A stretch of DNA of 64,000 nt from assembly GCA_900318495.1 (NCBI GenBank), contig ONLA01000014.1:1-64000 (forward strand). The letters run 5' to 3'. This DNA is from an uncultured Eubacteriales bacterium (GTDB taxonomy: Bacteria; Bacillota; Clostridia; Oscillospirales; Acutalibacteraceae). Position numbers and translations under genes: made by a program. Below are positions 24,374 to 33,327 of the stretch, in pieces. Every line of letters starts with the position of its first letter. Within the stretch, counting starts at the first letter, position 1. Under the pieces are notes generated by a model that was not told where the DNA came from, did no database searches, and worked only from the letters and a program-made list of their open reading frames with translations.

Positions 24374-24691
24374 TTATTCTTCATTGTTTTCGGCTTCAAT
24401 CATCTGAATCAGCTTTTCGGCAAAGCCGCTGTCGTCAACCGACGCTACTCCGCAAAGCTTGCCGACCGCAAAGCTCAGTTCGTCTTTGGCGCGGTTAAGC
24501 TTAACCGCCCTTACGCCGCAGGCGTTTGCCGCGTTTAAAACAGGCTTTAGGCTGTTTTTGGAAAAATCCGAGGCGTAAATTATAAGCCGAGAGCTTCCGT
24601 TTTGCGCCGACTGAACCGCGCTTTCGGCTCCGATAACAAGCTTTTTCGCGCGGCGGCAGATTCCGAGAAATGATAGAATTCTGTCGTTCAT
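24374..24691 (-). CDS. ylxQ: L7Ae-family ribosomal-like protein YlxQ
   Basis: This 105-aa protein of the L7Ae/L30e/Gadd45 fold has LGICRRAKKLVIGAESAVQS at about 9-28 and the helix-strand alternation of the kink-turn RNA binders (RLIIYASDFSKNS). YlxQ homologues bind RNA and lie between ylxR and infB in most Bacillota, as here; the exact target is not known. It follows ylxR by nine bases. Confidence 0.88.
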   Translation of the reverse strand: MNDRILSFLGICRRAKKLVIGAESAVQSAQNGSSRLIIYASDFSKNSLKPVLNAANACGVRAVKLNRAKDELSFAVGKLCGVASVDDSGFAEKLIQMIEAENNEE

Positions 24692-24700
24692 TTTATCACC

Positions 24701-24997
24701 TTATTCGCTTTGGTAAAGCTCAAGTGACATGCGGTCGTAAACCTCTTCGGGAATTTTGCAGCTCAGCGAGCGTTCAAAACGCCTTGCCTTGCGCGCAAGC
24801 TCAAAGCAAACAGGGTTTTTGCAAACATAAGCGCCGCGCCCCGAAGCCTTGCCTGTCAAATCAAGGCTAACCTCGCCGCCGGACAAAACCTCGCCGTTTT
24901 CGCCGCGCTTTTCAGGTGACTTAACAACCCTTATAAGCTCCCGTTTGGGCTTCATTTCACCGCAGCCCGTGCATTTTCTAAGCGGTACCTTTTTCAT
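24701..24997 (-). CDS. ylxR: YlxR family (DUF448) nucleic-acid-binding protein
   Basis: This 98-aa protein has the signature RKCTGCGEMKPKRELIRVV (7-25) followed by the SGRGAYVCKNPVCFELA segment (52-68). This small basic fold is found between nusA and infB. Proposed roles in the literature concern RNA or nucleoid binding and partnership with RNase P; none is shown by this sequence. The gene starts right after nusA (two bases between stop and start). Confidence 0.9.
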   Translation of the reverse strand: MKKVPLRKCTGCGEMKPKRELIRVVKSPEKRGENGEVLSGGEVSLDLTGKASGRGAYVCKNPVCFELARKARRFERSLSCKIPEEVYDRMSLELYQSE

Positions 24998-24999
24998 TG

Positions 25000-26193
25000 T
25001 TATTCCGCCGCTTCTTCTGTATTTTCTTGTGCGGACGCTTCGTTTTCCTGCGCCGGTTCTTCCGCCGCTTCAGCAACAGCTTCGTCCGGTTCCTCAGCCG
25101 GCTTTACCGGCTCGTCGTCCTCGTCCTCGCCGTAGAATCCGCTTTCGGGACGGATGTCAATTCTCCAGCCCGTAAGTCTTGCGGCAAGGCGCGCGTTCTG
25201 ACCTTTGTTGCCGATAGCCAGCGAAAGCTGACCGTCGGGTACGGTTGCCTTGCAGCTTTTGCTTTCTTCGTCGATTATGTCAACCTTGAGAACGGTGGCA
25301 GGGGACAGGGCGGCGGAAATATACTTTTCGGGTGCTTCGCTGTATTCAATGATGTCAATTTTTTCGCCGCCGAGCTCCTCAACAATTTTGTTAACCCTCG
25401 CGCCCTTGGGACCGATACAGGCTCCGATTGCGTCAACGTCGGGGTTATTGCTGATAACCGCCATTTTTGTGCGCGAGCCTGCTTCGCGGGATACCGACTT
25501 GATTTCAACAATTCCGTCGTAAATTTCCGGAACCTCCTGCTCAAACAGCCTTCTGACAAAGCCGGGATGTGAACGCGAAATAATTGCGTGGGGACCCCGT
25601 TCGCTGTCCTTAACGTCGGCTATATAAACCTTAACCAAATCGCCCTCTTTAAGCTCGCCGCAGCCAACCTGTTCGCCCTTTGGAAGCATAGCCTCGCTTT
25701 TTCCGATTCTTATTGTGGCAATGCCCTTAACAGGGTCAACCCGCTCAACGGTGGCTGTCGCGATTTCGCCGAGCTTGCTTTGGAATTCAAGCAGGCTCTG
25801 ACCTTTTTCGCCGGCGCGAATACCCTGACGGATAACGTTTCTTGCCGACGAAACGGCGATTCTGCCAAGTTTTTTTGGATCGAGCGGAATTTCGATTTCG
25901 TCGCCGATTTCAAACTTCTTTCTTTTGTTAATCTGCTTTGCTTCGTCAAGGGTAACCTCGTAATCGGGGTCAAAAACCTCGTCAACAACGGTTTTAACAA
26001 GCTTTACATCAAAAGAATTTTTGTCGGGGTCAATTTTAAAAACGACGTTTTCGTTACCGCCGTAAAAGTTTTTGCAGGCAATTACAATAGCTTTTTGAAT
26101 TTGCTGCAGCATATAATCCATAGGAATGTCTTTTTCTTTTTCAAACATTCTAAGGGCTTCGAATAAATCCTTGTTAGTCATTTTTCCTATCAT
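25000..26193 (-). CDS. nusA: Transcription termination/antitermination protein NusA
   Basis: NusA binds RNA polymerase and nascent RNA and affects pausing, termination and rRNA antitermination. The 397-aa protein has the N-terminal polymerase-binding domain (1-120), the S1 domain (about 135-200), and two KH domains with IGACIGPKGARVNKIVEEL near 255-273 and SLAIGNKGQNARLAARLTGW near 325-344. It ends in an acidic Glu/Ala-rich tail of about 45 residues. It stands in the classical rimP-nusA-ylxR-ylxQ-infB order. MTNKDLFEA six residues in is a possible alternative start. Confidence 0.96.
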   Translation of the reverse strand: MIGKMTNKDLFEALRMFEKEKDIPMDYMLQQIQKAIVIACKNFYGGNENVVFKIDPDKNSFDVKLVKTVVDEVFDPDYEVTLDEAKQINKRKKFEIGDEIEIPLDPKKLGRIAVSSARNVIRQGIRAGEKGQSLLEFQSKLGEIATATVERVDPVKGIATIRIGKSEAMLPKGEQVGCGELKEGDLVKVYIADVKDSERGPHAIISRSHPGFVRRLFEQEVPEIYDGIVEIKSVSREAGSRTKMAVISNNPDVDAIGACIGPKGARVNKIVEELGGEKIDIIEYSEAPEKYISAALSPATVLKVDIIDEESKSCKATVPDGQLSLAIGNKGQNARLAARLTGWRIDIRPESGFYGEDEDDEPVKPAEEPDEAVAEAAEEPAQENEASAQENTEEAAE

Positions 26194-26234
26194 CCTTTTC
26201 TGTTTATTTGCGTAAAATAATCTGTTAAAACTGA

Positions 26235-26717
26235 TTAAACGTCAAAGTCATCGAGCTTAATCCACGCGGCTTCCTTTTTGTTAAAGGTCAGTTCGTTTTC
26301 GCCGCTGTGGTCGGTAACGGTTACCATACCCTTGTCATACGCCGTAAGCTTGCCGTCCAGCTCGCGCCCCACGCCCTCGACGGGGCGCAGCATTTTTACC
26401 ATAATGTCGGCGCCGATAAAGCGTTCAAAGTGTTCGTCGCGAACCAGCTGGCGTTCAATTCCCGGCGAGCACACCTCAAGGCAGTAGGCGCTTTCAATGG
26501 GGTCGAGCCTGTCGAGCGGCTCGTTTACAGCACGTGAAACATTTTCGCAGTCGTTAATGTCAACACCGCCGGGCTTGTCAATAAAGATTCTCAGGTACCG
26601 GTCAGCGCCCTCTTTAACATAACGGACGTCCCAAAGCGAAAGCCCCAAGCCGGATACAATCGGTTCGCAAAGCTCCCATACCTTAGACACGGTAGCTCCG
26701 CCCTTGCTTTTTGCCAT
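26235..26717 (-). CDS. rimP: Ribosome maturation factor RimP
   Basis: RimP is needed for 30S maturation. The start is set at ATG 26717 (160 aa, MAKSKGGATV) because CAGGAGGGTGATT precedes it; 16 further in-frame residues upstream cross the leader hairpin. The N-terminal domain has LGLSLWDVRYVKEGADRYLR and IDKPGGVDINDCENVSRAV; YCLEVCSPGIERQLVRDEHF follows near 76-95, typical of the family. It is first in the eight-gene operon, with its own promoter at 26795-26823. Confidence 0.93.
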   Translation of the reverse strand: MAKSKGGATVSKVWELCEPIVSGLGLSLWDVRYVKEGADRYLRIFIDKPGGVDINDCENVSRAVNEPLDRLDPIESAYCLEVCSPGIERQLVRDEHFERFIGADIMVKMLRPVEGVGRELDGKLTAYDKGMVTVTDHSGENELTFNKKEAAWIKLDDFDV

Positions 26718-26742
26718 AATCACCCTCCTGAATTGCAAACAC

Positions 26743-26771
26743 AAAGGAGCGGGTTGCGTGCCCACTCCTTT
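26743..26771 (-). promoter_or_regulatory. Leader hairpin upstream of rimP
   Basis: AAAGGAG and CTCCTTT arms enclose a GC-rich inner stem (TGGG / CCCG) just upstream of the rimP ribosome binding site. Its position is consistent with a structured 5' UTR; function unknown. Confidence 0.45.
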
Positions 26772-26794
26772 ACTTTAGCTTATTTAATGTAACA

Positions 26795-26823
26795 ATTATA
26801 GCACCGTGCGGCGCGGTTTGCAA
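26795..26823 (-). promoter_or_regulatory. rimP-nusA-infB operon promoter
   Basis: On the minus strand: TTGCAA, 17-nt spacer, TATAAT, about 78 bases before the rimP start. Confidence 0.75.
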
Positions 26824-26904
26824 GGACTTTTTTCAGATTTTAAGCCGTTTTTCGTAAATTTATATGATGTAACAAAATTTTTTTAAAAAATTTTCAAAAA
26901 ACAT

Positions 26905-26933
26905 TTGAATTTTTCGGAATAGTGTGTTATAAT
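26905..26933 (+). promoter_or_regulatory. tRNA-Thr promoter
   Basis: TTGAAT, 17-nt spacer, TATAAT, about 30 bases before the tRNA. Confidence 0.8.
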
Positions 26934-26962
26934 AACTTTCGGACATTCAGTTGTTCGACTTT

Positions 26963-27038
26963 GCTGATATAGCTCAGTAGGTAGAGTGCATCCTTGGTAA
27001 GGATGAGGTCACCGGTTCAAATCCGGTTATCAGCTCCA
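26963..27038 (+). tRNA. tRNA-Thr (anticodon GGT)
   Basis: A complete 76-nt cloverleaf. Acceptor arms are GCTGATA / TATCAGC, the D-arm begins AGCTCAG, and the anticodon stem CATCC / GGATG encloses loop TTGGTAA, giving anticodon GGT. The T-arm is ACCGG-TTCAAAT-CCGGT, followed by discriminator T and an encoded CCA. It reads ACC and ACT codons. It is a stand-alone transcript with its own promoter and terminator. Confidence 0.95.
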
Positions 27039-27042
27039 TAAA

Positions 27043-27079
27043 AATAACGGATACCGGTTCGGGTATCCGTTATTTTTTT
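27043..27079 (+). terminator. Intrinsic terminator after tRNA-Thr
   Basis: 13-bp stem AATAACGGATACC / GGTATCCGTTATT followed by a T-run. Confidence 0.88.
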
Positions 27080-27265
27080 GCCGTAATTGCTGTTTTTTAT
27101 CAAGGCGATAGTTATCCGGTTCGTCAAAGCCGAGAACTCCGGTGTTCGCGGACGCTCGGTATTTATTGGCTTTATGTGGGGCAGGAAATCATTTTTTCAG
27201 GCTTTTGGATTTTCCAGTGTTGTAAACAAGCCTTGTTGCCAACAATATTATCGTTTCCTGCGCTT

Positions 27266-27295
27266 AAAAAGCCGCCTCAAAGGAGACGGCTTTTG
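27266..27295 (-). terminator. Terminator after lysC
   Basis: AAAAGCCG / CGGCTTTT stem with flanking A and T runs, able to work on either strand. The remainder of the 27080-27332 gap shows no gene. At 27322-27333 the text AATTAGTATTAG, next to the lysC stop, resembles the right end of the MITE-like family. Confidence 0.65.
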
Positions 27296-27332
27296 TTTGC
27301 GGAATATTAATGCATTTAATTTGAAATTAGTA

Positions 27333-28541
27333 TTAGTCAAAGAACTTGTTGTGGATTGCCTTAACAGCCTTGTCGGCGTCCGCCGCGTCAATAAGAACCG
27401 AAATCTTGATTTCGCTGGTGCTGATCATACGGATGTTGATTTGAGCGTCATACAGCGCTTCAAACATTTTGGTGGCAACGCCCGAGTGGCTTTCCATTCC
27501 GGCGCCTACAATTGAAATCTTTGCGACATCATCATCATAAAGCACGGACTTGGCGCCGAGGGTGTTGATCATATAATCCTCAATTGCCTCAACCGCTTCC
27601 TTACCTCTTGACTTGGGAACGGTGAAGCTGATGTCCTTTTTGTTGTCGCGGCCGATTGACTGCAAAATGATGTCGATGTTGATTTTCTTTTTGGAAAGCT
27701 TAGAAAACATTTTGAATGCAAGTCCCGGGTAGTTGGGAACTCCGATTACTGAAATTCTCGCGATATCTGTATCCTTGGCAACGCCGCTGATTAACATTTT
27801 TTCCATTTTTGGTTTCTCCTTTACTATTGTACCCGGTGCGTGTGTCAGTGAAGAAAGCACCTCAAGCTCAATTCCGTATTTTTTAGCCATTTCAACCGAA
27901 CGGTTGTTCAAAACCTGCGCACCCAGCGTGGCAAGCTCAAGCATTTCGTCGTATGAAATTTCCTTAAGCTTTTTGGCTGTTTCAACCTTGCGCGGGTCGG
28001 CAGTGTAAACGCCCTCGACGTCGGTGTAAATCTGGCAAAGATCCGCGTGCATTGCCGCGGCAATAGCAACGGCGCTGGTGTCGGAGCCGCCGCGTCCGAG
28101 TGTTGTGATGTCGCCGTAACGCGAAATTCCCTGGAAGCCTGCTACAACAACAATGTTTTTCTGGTCAAGCTCATCCTGAATTCTTGAGGTGTCAACGCGC
28201 TTTATTCTTGCTGTTGTATGAGCCGACGAGGTTTCAAAGCCTGCCTGCCAGCCAAGCAGAGAAGTTGCGTGGTAACCCAGCTTTTCGATAGCCATCGCAA
28301 GCAGGGAAATTGAAATTTGCTCGCCTGCCGCCAAAAGCATATCTTTTTCGCGGCGTGAAGCGTCGGGGTTAATTTCCATCTGCTTTTCGATGAGGTCGTC
28401 GGTGGTGTCGCCCTGAGCTGAAACAACAACCACAACGTCGTTGCCTTTGGCGTAAGTGTCTGTTACAATCTTGGCAACATTCATTACGCGTTTGGCGTCG
28501 GCAACAGAACTGCCGCCGAATTTCTGAACAATCAAACTCAT
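27333..28541 (-). CDS. lysC: Aspartate kinase
   Basis: Aspartokinase phosphorylates aspartate, the first step to lysine, threonine and methionine. The 402-aa protein has the N-terminal kinase domain (IVQKFGGSSVADAKR at 4-18; TLGRGGSDTSAVA near 147-159) and two C-terminal ACT domains from about residue 265, where effectors bind. It follows hom by about 90 bases on the same strand. The stop codon lies in sequence like the end of the MITE-like repeat. Which amino acid inhibits it cannot be read from sequence. Confidence 0.95.
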   Translation of the reverse strand: MSLIVQKFGGSSVADAKRVMNVAKIVTDTYAKGNDVVVVVSAQGDTTDDLIEKQMEINPDASRREKDMLLAAGEQISISLLAMAIEKLGYHATSLLGWQAGFETSSAHTTARIKRVDTSRIQDELDQKNIVVVAGFQGISRYGDITTLGRGGSDTSAVAIAAAMHADLCQIYTDVEGVYTADPRKVETAKKLKEISYDEMLELATLGAQVLNNRSVEMAKKYGIELEVLSSLTHAPGTIVKEKPKMEKMLISGVAKDTDIARISVIGVPNYPGLAFKMFSKLSKKKINIDIILQSIGRDNKKDISFTVPKSRGKEAVEAIEDYMINTLGAKSVLYDDDVAKISIVGAGMESHSGVATKMFEALYDAQINIRMISTSEIKISVLIDAADADKAVKAIHNKFFD

Positions 28542-28631
28542 AAATCTTATACTCCCTTTTTATGATTACTGCCATAGGACGGGGAGACCGCAAGGATCTC
28601 CCCTGTAAAAGCATTGTAAAATTTTGCCTTT

Positions 28632-29861
28632 TTATAAATCGCCGATGCGGATTGTCGAAAGAATTTCAACACCCTGAGCTTTGAGCTTTTCAGCTTTTTC
28701 AAGGAAATCGCCGTAGCTCATAATTCCGGTCAGCATTGCGCCTCTCGCGCTGCCGCCTGTTGTTATGGCGGTTACCTTGCCGAACAAAGCTTCTGCCTTT
28801 TCAACGGCATCGGTTCCCTTAAAGCGCAGGTACATCGCGCAGGTTGAAGCCTTGTAGTCAATAATGTTTTCGCCCGTGCCGTCAGCCCAGAAGATGTGGC
28901 GTCTTGCCTTGAGGTGGTGACAGCAGTCAACAATGTCGGCAACAACAGCCGAAGCGGTCGGAAGCTTGCCCGCGCCCTTGCCGTAGAACACAACGTCGTC
29001 GGTGCAGTCGCCCCTTACCATAATTCCGTTAAACTCGTTGTCAATATTGGCAAGCTGGCTGCTGTTGGGAACAAGCATCGGCGCGGTGATGATGTCAATT
29101 TTGCCGCCGTCAAGCTTTTTAACCTTGCCGATCAGCTTGATTACATAGCCGAATTTTTCGGCGTATTTAACATCCTCGAGCGTAATGTCGGTGATTCCCT
29201 CGGTATGTACCGAATCGGGATAAACGTGCTTGCCGTACGCGAGAGAAGCAAGAATGCAAATCTTGCGGCAGGCGTCGTGTCCCTCGATATCGGCGGCAGG
29301 GTTTCTTTCGGCAAAGCCGAGATCCTGCGCCAGCTTGAGCGCGTCCTCAAACTGCATACCGTCCTCTATCATTTTAGTCAGAATAAAGTTAGTTGTACCG
29401 TTTAAAATTCCGGCAACTTCGTTAACGTTGTTTGCGACAAGGCACTGGTTCATCGGGCGGATAATCGGAATACCGCCGCCCACGGAAGCTTCAAACAGAA
29501 AATTGACGTTTTCTTCCTTGGCAATTTCCAAAAGCTCGGCTCCGTGAGCCGCTACAAGCTCTTTGTTTGAGGTTGCCACGCTTTTTCCTGCCTTTAAGCA
29601 GCGCTTAACGTAGTCATAAGCAGGGTTCAGTCCGCCCATTACCTCAACAACAACCCTTATTTCGCGGTCGTTGATAATTTCGTCAAAATTCTTGGTGAAT
29701 CTGTCGGCTATCGGGCTGTCGGGAAATTCGCGGAGGTCAAGAACCTTTTTAATGTGAATTTCTTCGCCCAGACTTGCGAAAAGCTTTTGTTTATGGGTTA
29801 AAAGAATTTCCGCAACACCTGAGCCTACAACTCCGTGTCCCATAATTGCTACTGATACCAT
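28632..29861 (-). CDS. hom: Homoserine dehydrogenase
   Basis: The enzyme reduces aspartate semialdehyde to homoserine. ATG 29861 (409 aa) is preferred because AAAGGATGG is at the proper distance; the ATG at 29873 overlaps that site. The NAD(P)-binding motif is VAIMGHGVVGSGVAEIL at about 4-20. The catalytic region has GGGIPIIRPMNQCL and NGTTNFILTKM. A C-terminal portion with TGGSARGAMLTGIMSYGDF resembles an ACT domain. It sits upstream of lysC; metA in this window uses homoserine further on. Confidence 0.95.
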   Translation of the reverse strand: MVSVAIMGHGVVGSGVAEILLTHKQKLFASLGEEIHIKKVLDLREFPDSPIADRFTKNFDEIINDREIRVVVEVMGGLNPAYDYVKRCLKAGKSVATSNKELVAAHGAELLEIAKEENVNFLFEASVGGGIPIIRPMNQCLVANNVNEVAGILNGTTNFILTKMIEDGMQFEDALKLAQDLGFAERNPAADIEGHDACRKICILASLAYGKHVYPDSVHTEGITDITLEDVKYAEKFGYVIKLIGKVKKLDGGKIDIITAPMLVPNSSQLANIDNEFNGIMVRGDCTDDVVFYGKGAGKLPTASAVVADIVDCCHHLKARRHIFWADGTGENIIDYKASTCAMYLRFKGTDAVEKAEALFGKVTAITTGGSARGAMLTGIMSYGDFLEKAEKLKAQGVEILSTIRIGDL

Positions 29862-29930
29862 TTCTAAAACCATCCTTTAAAAGTGATTGGCGGTTAAACC
29901 GTAAGGCTTAATCATTAACCGCGTTTTATA

Positions 29931-32429
29931 TTAATTTTGAGAGCTTTCGGGGGTTATTTCGCTGGCGCCTCCGCCGCCGGACTGCTCACCGCCTCCGCCG
30001 CCGGATTGTTCGCCGCCTCCGCCGCCGGATTGTTCGCCGCCTCCGCCGCCGGACTGTTCGCCGCCTCCGCCGCCGGATTGCTCGCCGCCTCCGCCGGAGG
30101 ACTGTTCGCCGCCTCCCCCGCCGGACTGCTCGCCGCTTCCGCCGCTTTGCTGCGGTGTTTCGCTTGCCTGCGAGCTTTGGTCGCCGCCTGCCCAAGAGGA
30201 CTGTTCGCTGTAGTCGTAATCAGCCGCGCCTGTGTAGCTTTGGTCGCCGCCGAACGAATAATCGCCGTAATACGGGTCGCCGTAGCCCGGCATATTGTCG
30301 TCGGTATAATATCCTATATATTTTCCCGAAACGTTTTCGGTTGATATAATAAGTCCGGTAATGGGGTTATAGGTTGCCGCCTTAACGTTGGATGACAGAT
30401 TGTATTCCTTTTGCTCGCGGTCTTTAAGGTATTCGCCCATAACCTTCGCGAAGAATTTTGCCGAGCGGGTGGTGTCGGAAATCGTGTGAGGACTGTCAAA
30501 GCCTGTCCAGGTTGCCATTACGGCGTAAGGTGATAATCCGCAGAACCACGAGTCCTTGTCGTCGTTGGTTGTACCGGTTTTACCGATAATGTCCCAGCCC
30601 GGAATCTGCGCGTAAGAAGCGTTTGTGTGCTGGCTGTTGGCGACGTTGTAGTGCAAAAGTCTGTTCATAATCGCGGCGGTTTCCTCGGAATACGCCTTCT
30701 TGGGAATAGCGTCGCGGTTGTCGATAATGGTGTTGTCCTCGGAATCTGTTACATAATAATAGGTATAGGGCTTGTAGTAAAGACCGCCGTTGCCCATATA
30801 GGTGAAGCCCGCCGCCATTTCGCGAACGGTAACACCGCCGTTCATACCGCCGATAGAAAGTGAACCGATTTGGTACTGGTCGCTTTCTTCAAGGTGGGTA
30901 AAGCCCATTTTTGTAACAGCCTGTTCATATGCCGCCGACGGTCCGCCTATCATCTGCAAAACCTGAACCGCCGTAGCGTTCGAGGAATACTCGATGGCGT
31001 CCGGAAGAAGCATATTGCCGAAGTATGAGCCGTAGGCGTTGCTCGGACCCGGGTTATAGGTGTCTGTTGATTCGTTGTATTCGTATTTTTCAATAGGTTC
31101 GTCAAGCACTGTTGACGAAAAGTAAAGCTGCTTGCTGTCAATGCCCATCGGGTAAACAAACACGGGCTTGATTGAAGAACCCGGCTGCAGCGCCGAGCGG
31201 GTGGCTCTGTCCCACGCGAGGTCGGTGGTTTTTCTCAGCGAGCTGCCGACGGTGGCGATTACCCTGCCGTCAAAGCCCATCATAACCGAACCGATTTGAA
31301 GCTCGGGGTCGCCGGACTTATCAAGATTAAGCGCGGCTTCCTCGATGTAGTTCTGCATTTTTTCGTCGATAGCGCAGTAAATTTTCAGACCCTCGGTATA
31401 AATCTTTTCGCTTGCGGCGCCGTCGCTGATGTTGTAGTAATCGGCGAGGTCGCGACTCAGGTCAAAGAACATCTGGTCATAATACCAGTTCTGTACATAA
31501 TCGCTGTCGTCATCGTCGTCTTCTTCGCTGATGTTTTTGTAGCCGACAAACTTCATCTTTGCCGATTCCTGCTTTGCCTTGTTGTACTCCTCGCCGTTAA
31601 TTTTGCCCTGGTCGTACATTTCCTTTAGAATAATCTCACGGCGGAGCTTGTTTTGGTCGGGGTACAGCAGCGGGTTCCAGCGCGAAGGGTTTTGGGTGAT
31701 TCCGGCAATCGCCGCGCATTCGGCAAGCGAGCAGTTGCGGATACTTTTGTCAAAGTAAAGCTGCGCCGCCGCTTCAACGCCCTGGCAGTTGTTGCCGAAG
31801 TTTACAACGTTCAGGTACGCTTCAAGAATCTGATCCTTGGTGTATTCCTGCTCAAGCTTCAGCGCCTTGCAGATTTCGCGCAGCTTACGGGTAATTGAAA
31901 CCTCGTTGTCATCGGTTATGTTTTTAATAAGCTGCTGAGTGATTGTTGAACCGCCGTAGGAGTCGCCGCCGGTGGCAAGGGTTCCGATTGCCGACAGCGT
32001 ACGGGTCCAGTCAACGCCGTTGTGGTCGTAAAAACGCTTGTCCTCAATGGAAATAATGGCTTCCTTCATCGCTTGGGGAATGTCGTTGTTATTTACCCAA
32101 ATACGGTTTTCGGTGCTGTAAAGCTTTTGGCGCTCAACAAATTCGCCCGAGTCGCCGTCCTTAACAAAAATACGGCTTGTCTGGTTCATTGATTTTGCTT
32201 TAAGGTCGATTCCCGTAGGCTCTGAAGCCAGCGTGAATATATATATGGAAAGCGATACAAGGGTTATTATTCCGGTTACAAAAAGCACCGAGAAAATTGT
32301 TAAGAACAGCTTTCCTAATACCTTAAAGAATTTTTTTGCGCCGCTTTCCTTTTTGGACGGCGTTACCACACCTGCTTCGGCAAGCTTGTCGGTGTAGTTG
32401 CTAATGTCTGTTTCACGTTTGTTTCGCAT
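29931..32429 (-). CDS. Class A penicillin-binding protein (PBP1A type) with Gly/Glu/Gln/Ser tail
   Basis: This 832-aa bifunctional peptidoglycan synthase has a cytoplasmic N-terminus and one membrane helix (about 40-65). The GT51 glycosyltransferase follows with [13 protein letters not shown] (catalytic Glu near 127) and [12 protein letters not shown]. The transpeptidase has SSIKP (active serine in LQPGSSIKP), SSNATAVQ and GKTGTTND. The C-terminus (about 735-828) is an outer low-complexity tail rich in Gly, Gln, Ser and Glu, containing a repeated GGGGGEQS unit. Such tails occur in Bacillota PBP1 proteins and probably span the wall. A leader hairpin GGATAAA / TTTATCC is at 32458-32486. Confidence 0.94.
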   Translation of the reverse strand: MRNKRETDISNYTDKLAEAGVVTPSKKESGAKKFFKVLGKLFLTIFSVLFVTGIITLVSLSIYIFTLASEPTGIDLKAKSMNQTSRIFVKDGDSGEFVERQKLYSTENRIWVNNNDIPQAMKEAIISIEDKRFYDHNGVDWTRTLSAIGTLATGGDSYGGSTITQQLIKNITDDNEVSITRKLREICKALKLEQEYTKDQILEAYLNVVNFGNNCQGVEAAAQLYFDKSIRNCSLAECAAIAGITQNPSRWNPLLYPDQNKLRREIILKEMYDQGKINGEEYNKAKQESAKMKFVGYKNISEEDDDDDSDYVQNWYYDQMFFDLSRDLADYYNISDGAASEKIYTEGLKIYCAIDEKMQNYIEEAALNLDKSGDPELQIGSVMMGFDGRVIATVGSSLRKTTDLAWDRATRSALQPGSSIKPVFVYPMGIDSKQLYFSSTVLDEPIEKYEYNESTDTYNPGPSNAYGSYFGNMLLPDAIEYSSNATAVQVLQMIGGPSAAYEQAVTKMGFTHLEESDQYQIGSLSIGGMNGGVTVREMAAGFTYMGNGGLYYKPYTYYYVTDSEDNTIIDNRDAIPKKAYSEETAAIMNRLLHYNVANSQHTNASYAQIPGWDIIGKTGTTNDDKDSWFCGLSPYAVMATWTGFDSPHTISDTTRSAKFFAKVMGEYLKDREQKEYNLSSNVKAATYNPITGLIISTENVSGKYIGYYTDDNMPGYGDPYYGDYSFGGDQSYTGAADYDYSEQSSWAGGDQSSQASETPQQSGGSGEQSGGGGGEQSSGGGGEQSGGGGGEQSGGGGGEQSGGGGGEQSGGGGGEQSGGGGASEITPESSQN

Positions 32430-32707
32430 ATTTACTCCTTGGATGTAATTAAACTTAGGATAAACCTGCTTGCTTTTATCCTCACAGCCGCTTTTCGGAT
32501 ATAACGCTCCGCAAAGTGCTATTATCGGATTATAATATATAATATTAGTTATTATAGCACTTAAAAAGAAAAAAATAAATATCTTAATTCAAATTTTTAT
32601 TAGAAAATATAAGATTTATGCCGTTAAATTTTATGAACATACGTGAATATCGGCGCAATTACGGCAAAAAATAAGGTATAGTAATTAAAGCGATAGGAAT
32701 GATTTTT

Positions 32708-33010
32708 ATGAAAAAGGCAATTTGCATAGCCGTTACGGGCGTAATTTTGATTGCAAGCGTGTGTGTGAACGCGTTGGCTTCGTCTCAAAGCGCCGGAGGA
32801 ACGGCGGCGGAGCACACGGTGAACAGGTATGTTATAAAATCAGAAAGCGGAAGGCTTGTTGTGTATAAATCGGGCGAGGATACTCCGTTTATGACTACGG
32901 AAACGTTTTCGAACCACCTGCCTAAAAGTGACGCTGAAAAGCTTGAGCGGGGGGTTGAGGTTGAAGGCGAGCAAAGCCTGAGGAAAACCCTTGAGGATTA
33001 CTGTTCATAA
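32708..33010 (+). CDS. Small exported protein with BofC-like C-terminal domain
   Basis: This 100-aa protein starts at ATG 32708 behind AGGAATGATTTTT and has a signal peptide (cleavage near ALASS, residue 25). The remainder (YVIKSESGRLVVYKSGEDTP, about 41-60, ending RKTLEDYCS) resembles the C-terminal domain of BofC and related short exported proteins: a strand-turn-strand part, then a helix with a 'Glu-Asp-Tyr' end. In those families the domain takes part in sporulation-related proteolytic control, but full BofC is longer and no sporulation gene lies nearby. Function is not assigned. Confidence 0.6.
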   Translation: MKKAICIAVTGVILIASVCVNALASSQSAGGTAAEHTVNRYVIKSESGRLVVYKSGEDTPFMTTETFSNHLPKSDAEKLERGVEVEGEQSLRKTLEDYCS

Positions 33011-33072
33011 CAAGATAGGCAATACTGCATAATATTTTTCGCGTTTCGTGCCTGTGCGTTCGGCTTTGACAA

Positions 33073-33117
33073 GGCGCGCTGTTTTTCGGGAATGCCCGTT
33101 AAGCGGCGCGCTTTTTT
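33073..33117 (+). terminator. Terminator after the small exported protein
   Basis: GGCGCGC...GCGCGC arms enclosing a smaller TCGGG-AATG-CCCG hairpin, with a T6 run. The remaining gap to 33327 contains only the fabK promoter and leader. Confidence 0.65.
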
Positions 33118-33203
33118 ACGTTTTGCGGCAAACAAGGGCGTCAGCCGCGTTTTATAATGACATTAATGATTGAACGCCTGTACTTTTTATTGGATTTCCG
33201 CGA

Positions 33204-33232
33204 TTGACATTTACGGCGTTTTGGAGTATGAT
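33204..33232 (+). promoter_or_regulatory. Promoter of the fatty acid synthesis operon
   Basis: TTGACA, 17-nt spacer, TATGAT, about 95 bases before fabK. No clear FapR or FabT operator was seen in the leader. Confidence 0.8.
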
Positions 33233-33327
33233 AGAGTTAATAATGCCATACTTATATATATTGTGTTTTTACAGTTAAAATATTGCTGTCTGTTTATAAA
33301 AATATGTGATTAAAGGAGAATGTACTT

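Noticed and set aside
33011..33327. FapR- or FabT-type operator before fabK
   Set aside because: No palindrome of the known types was found near the promoter.
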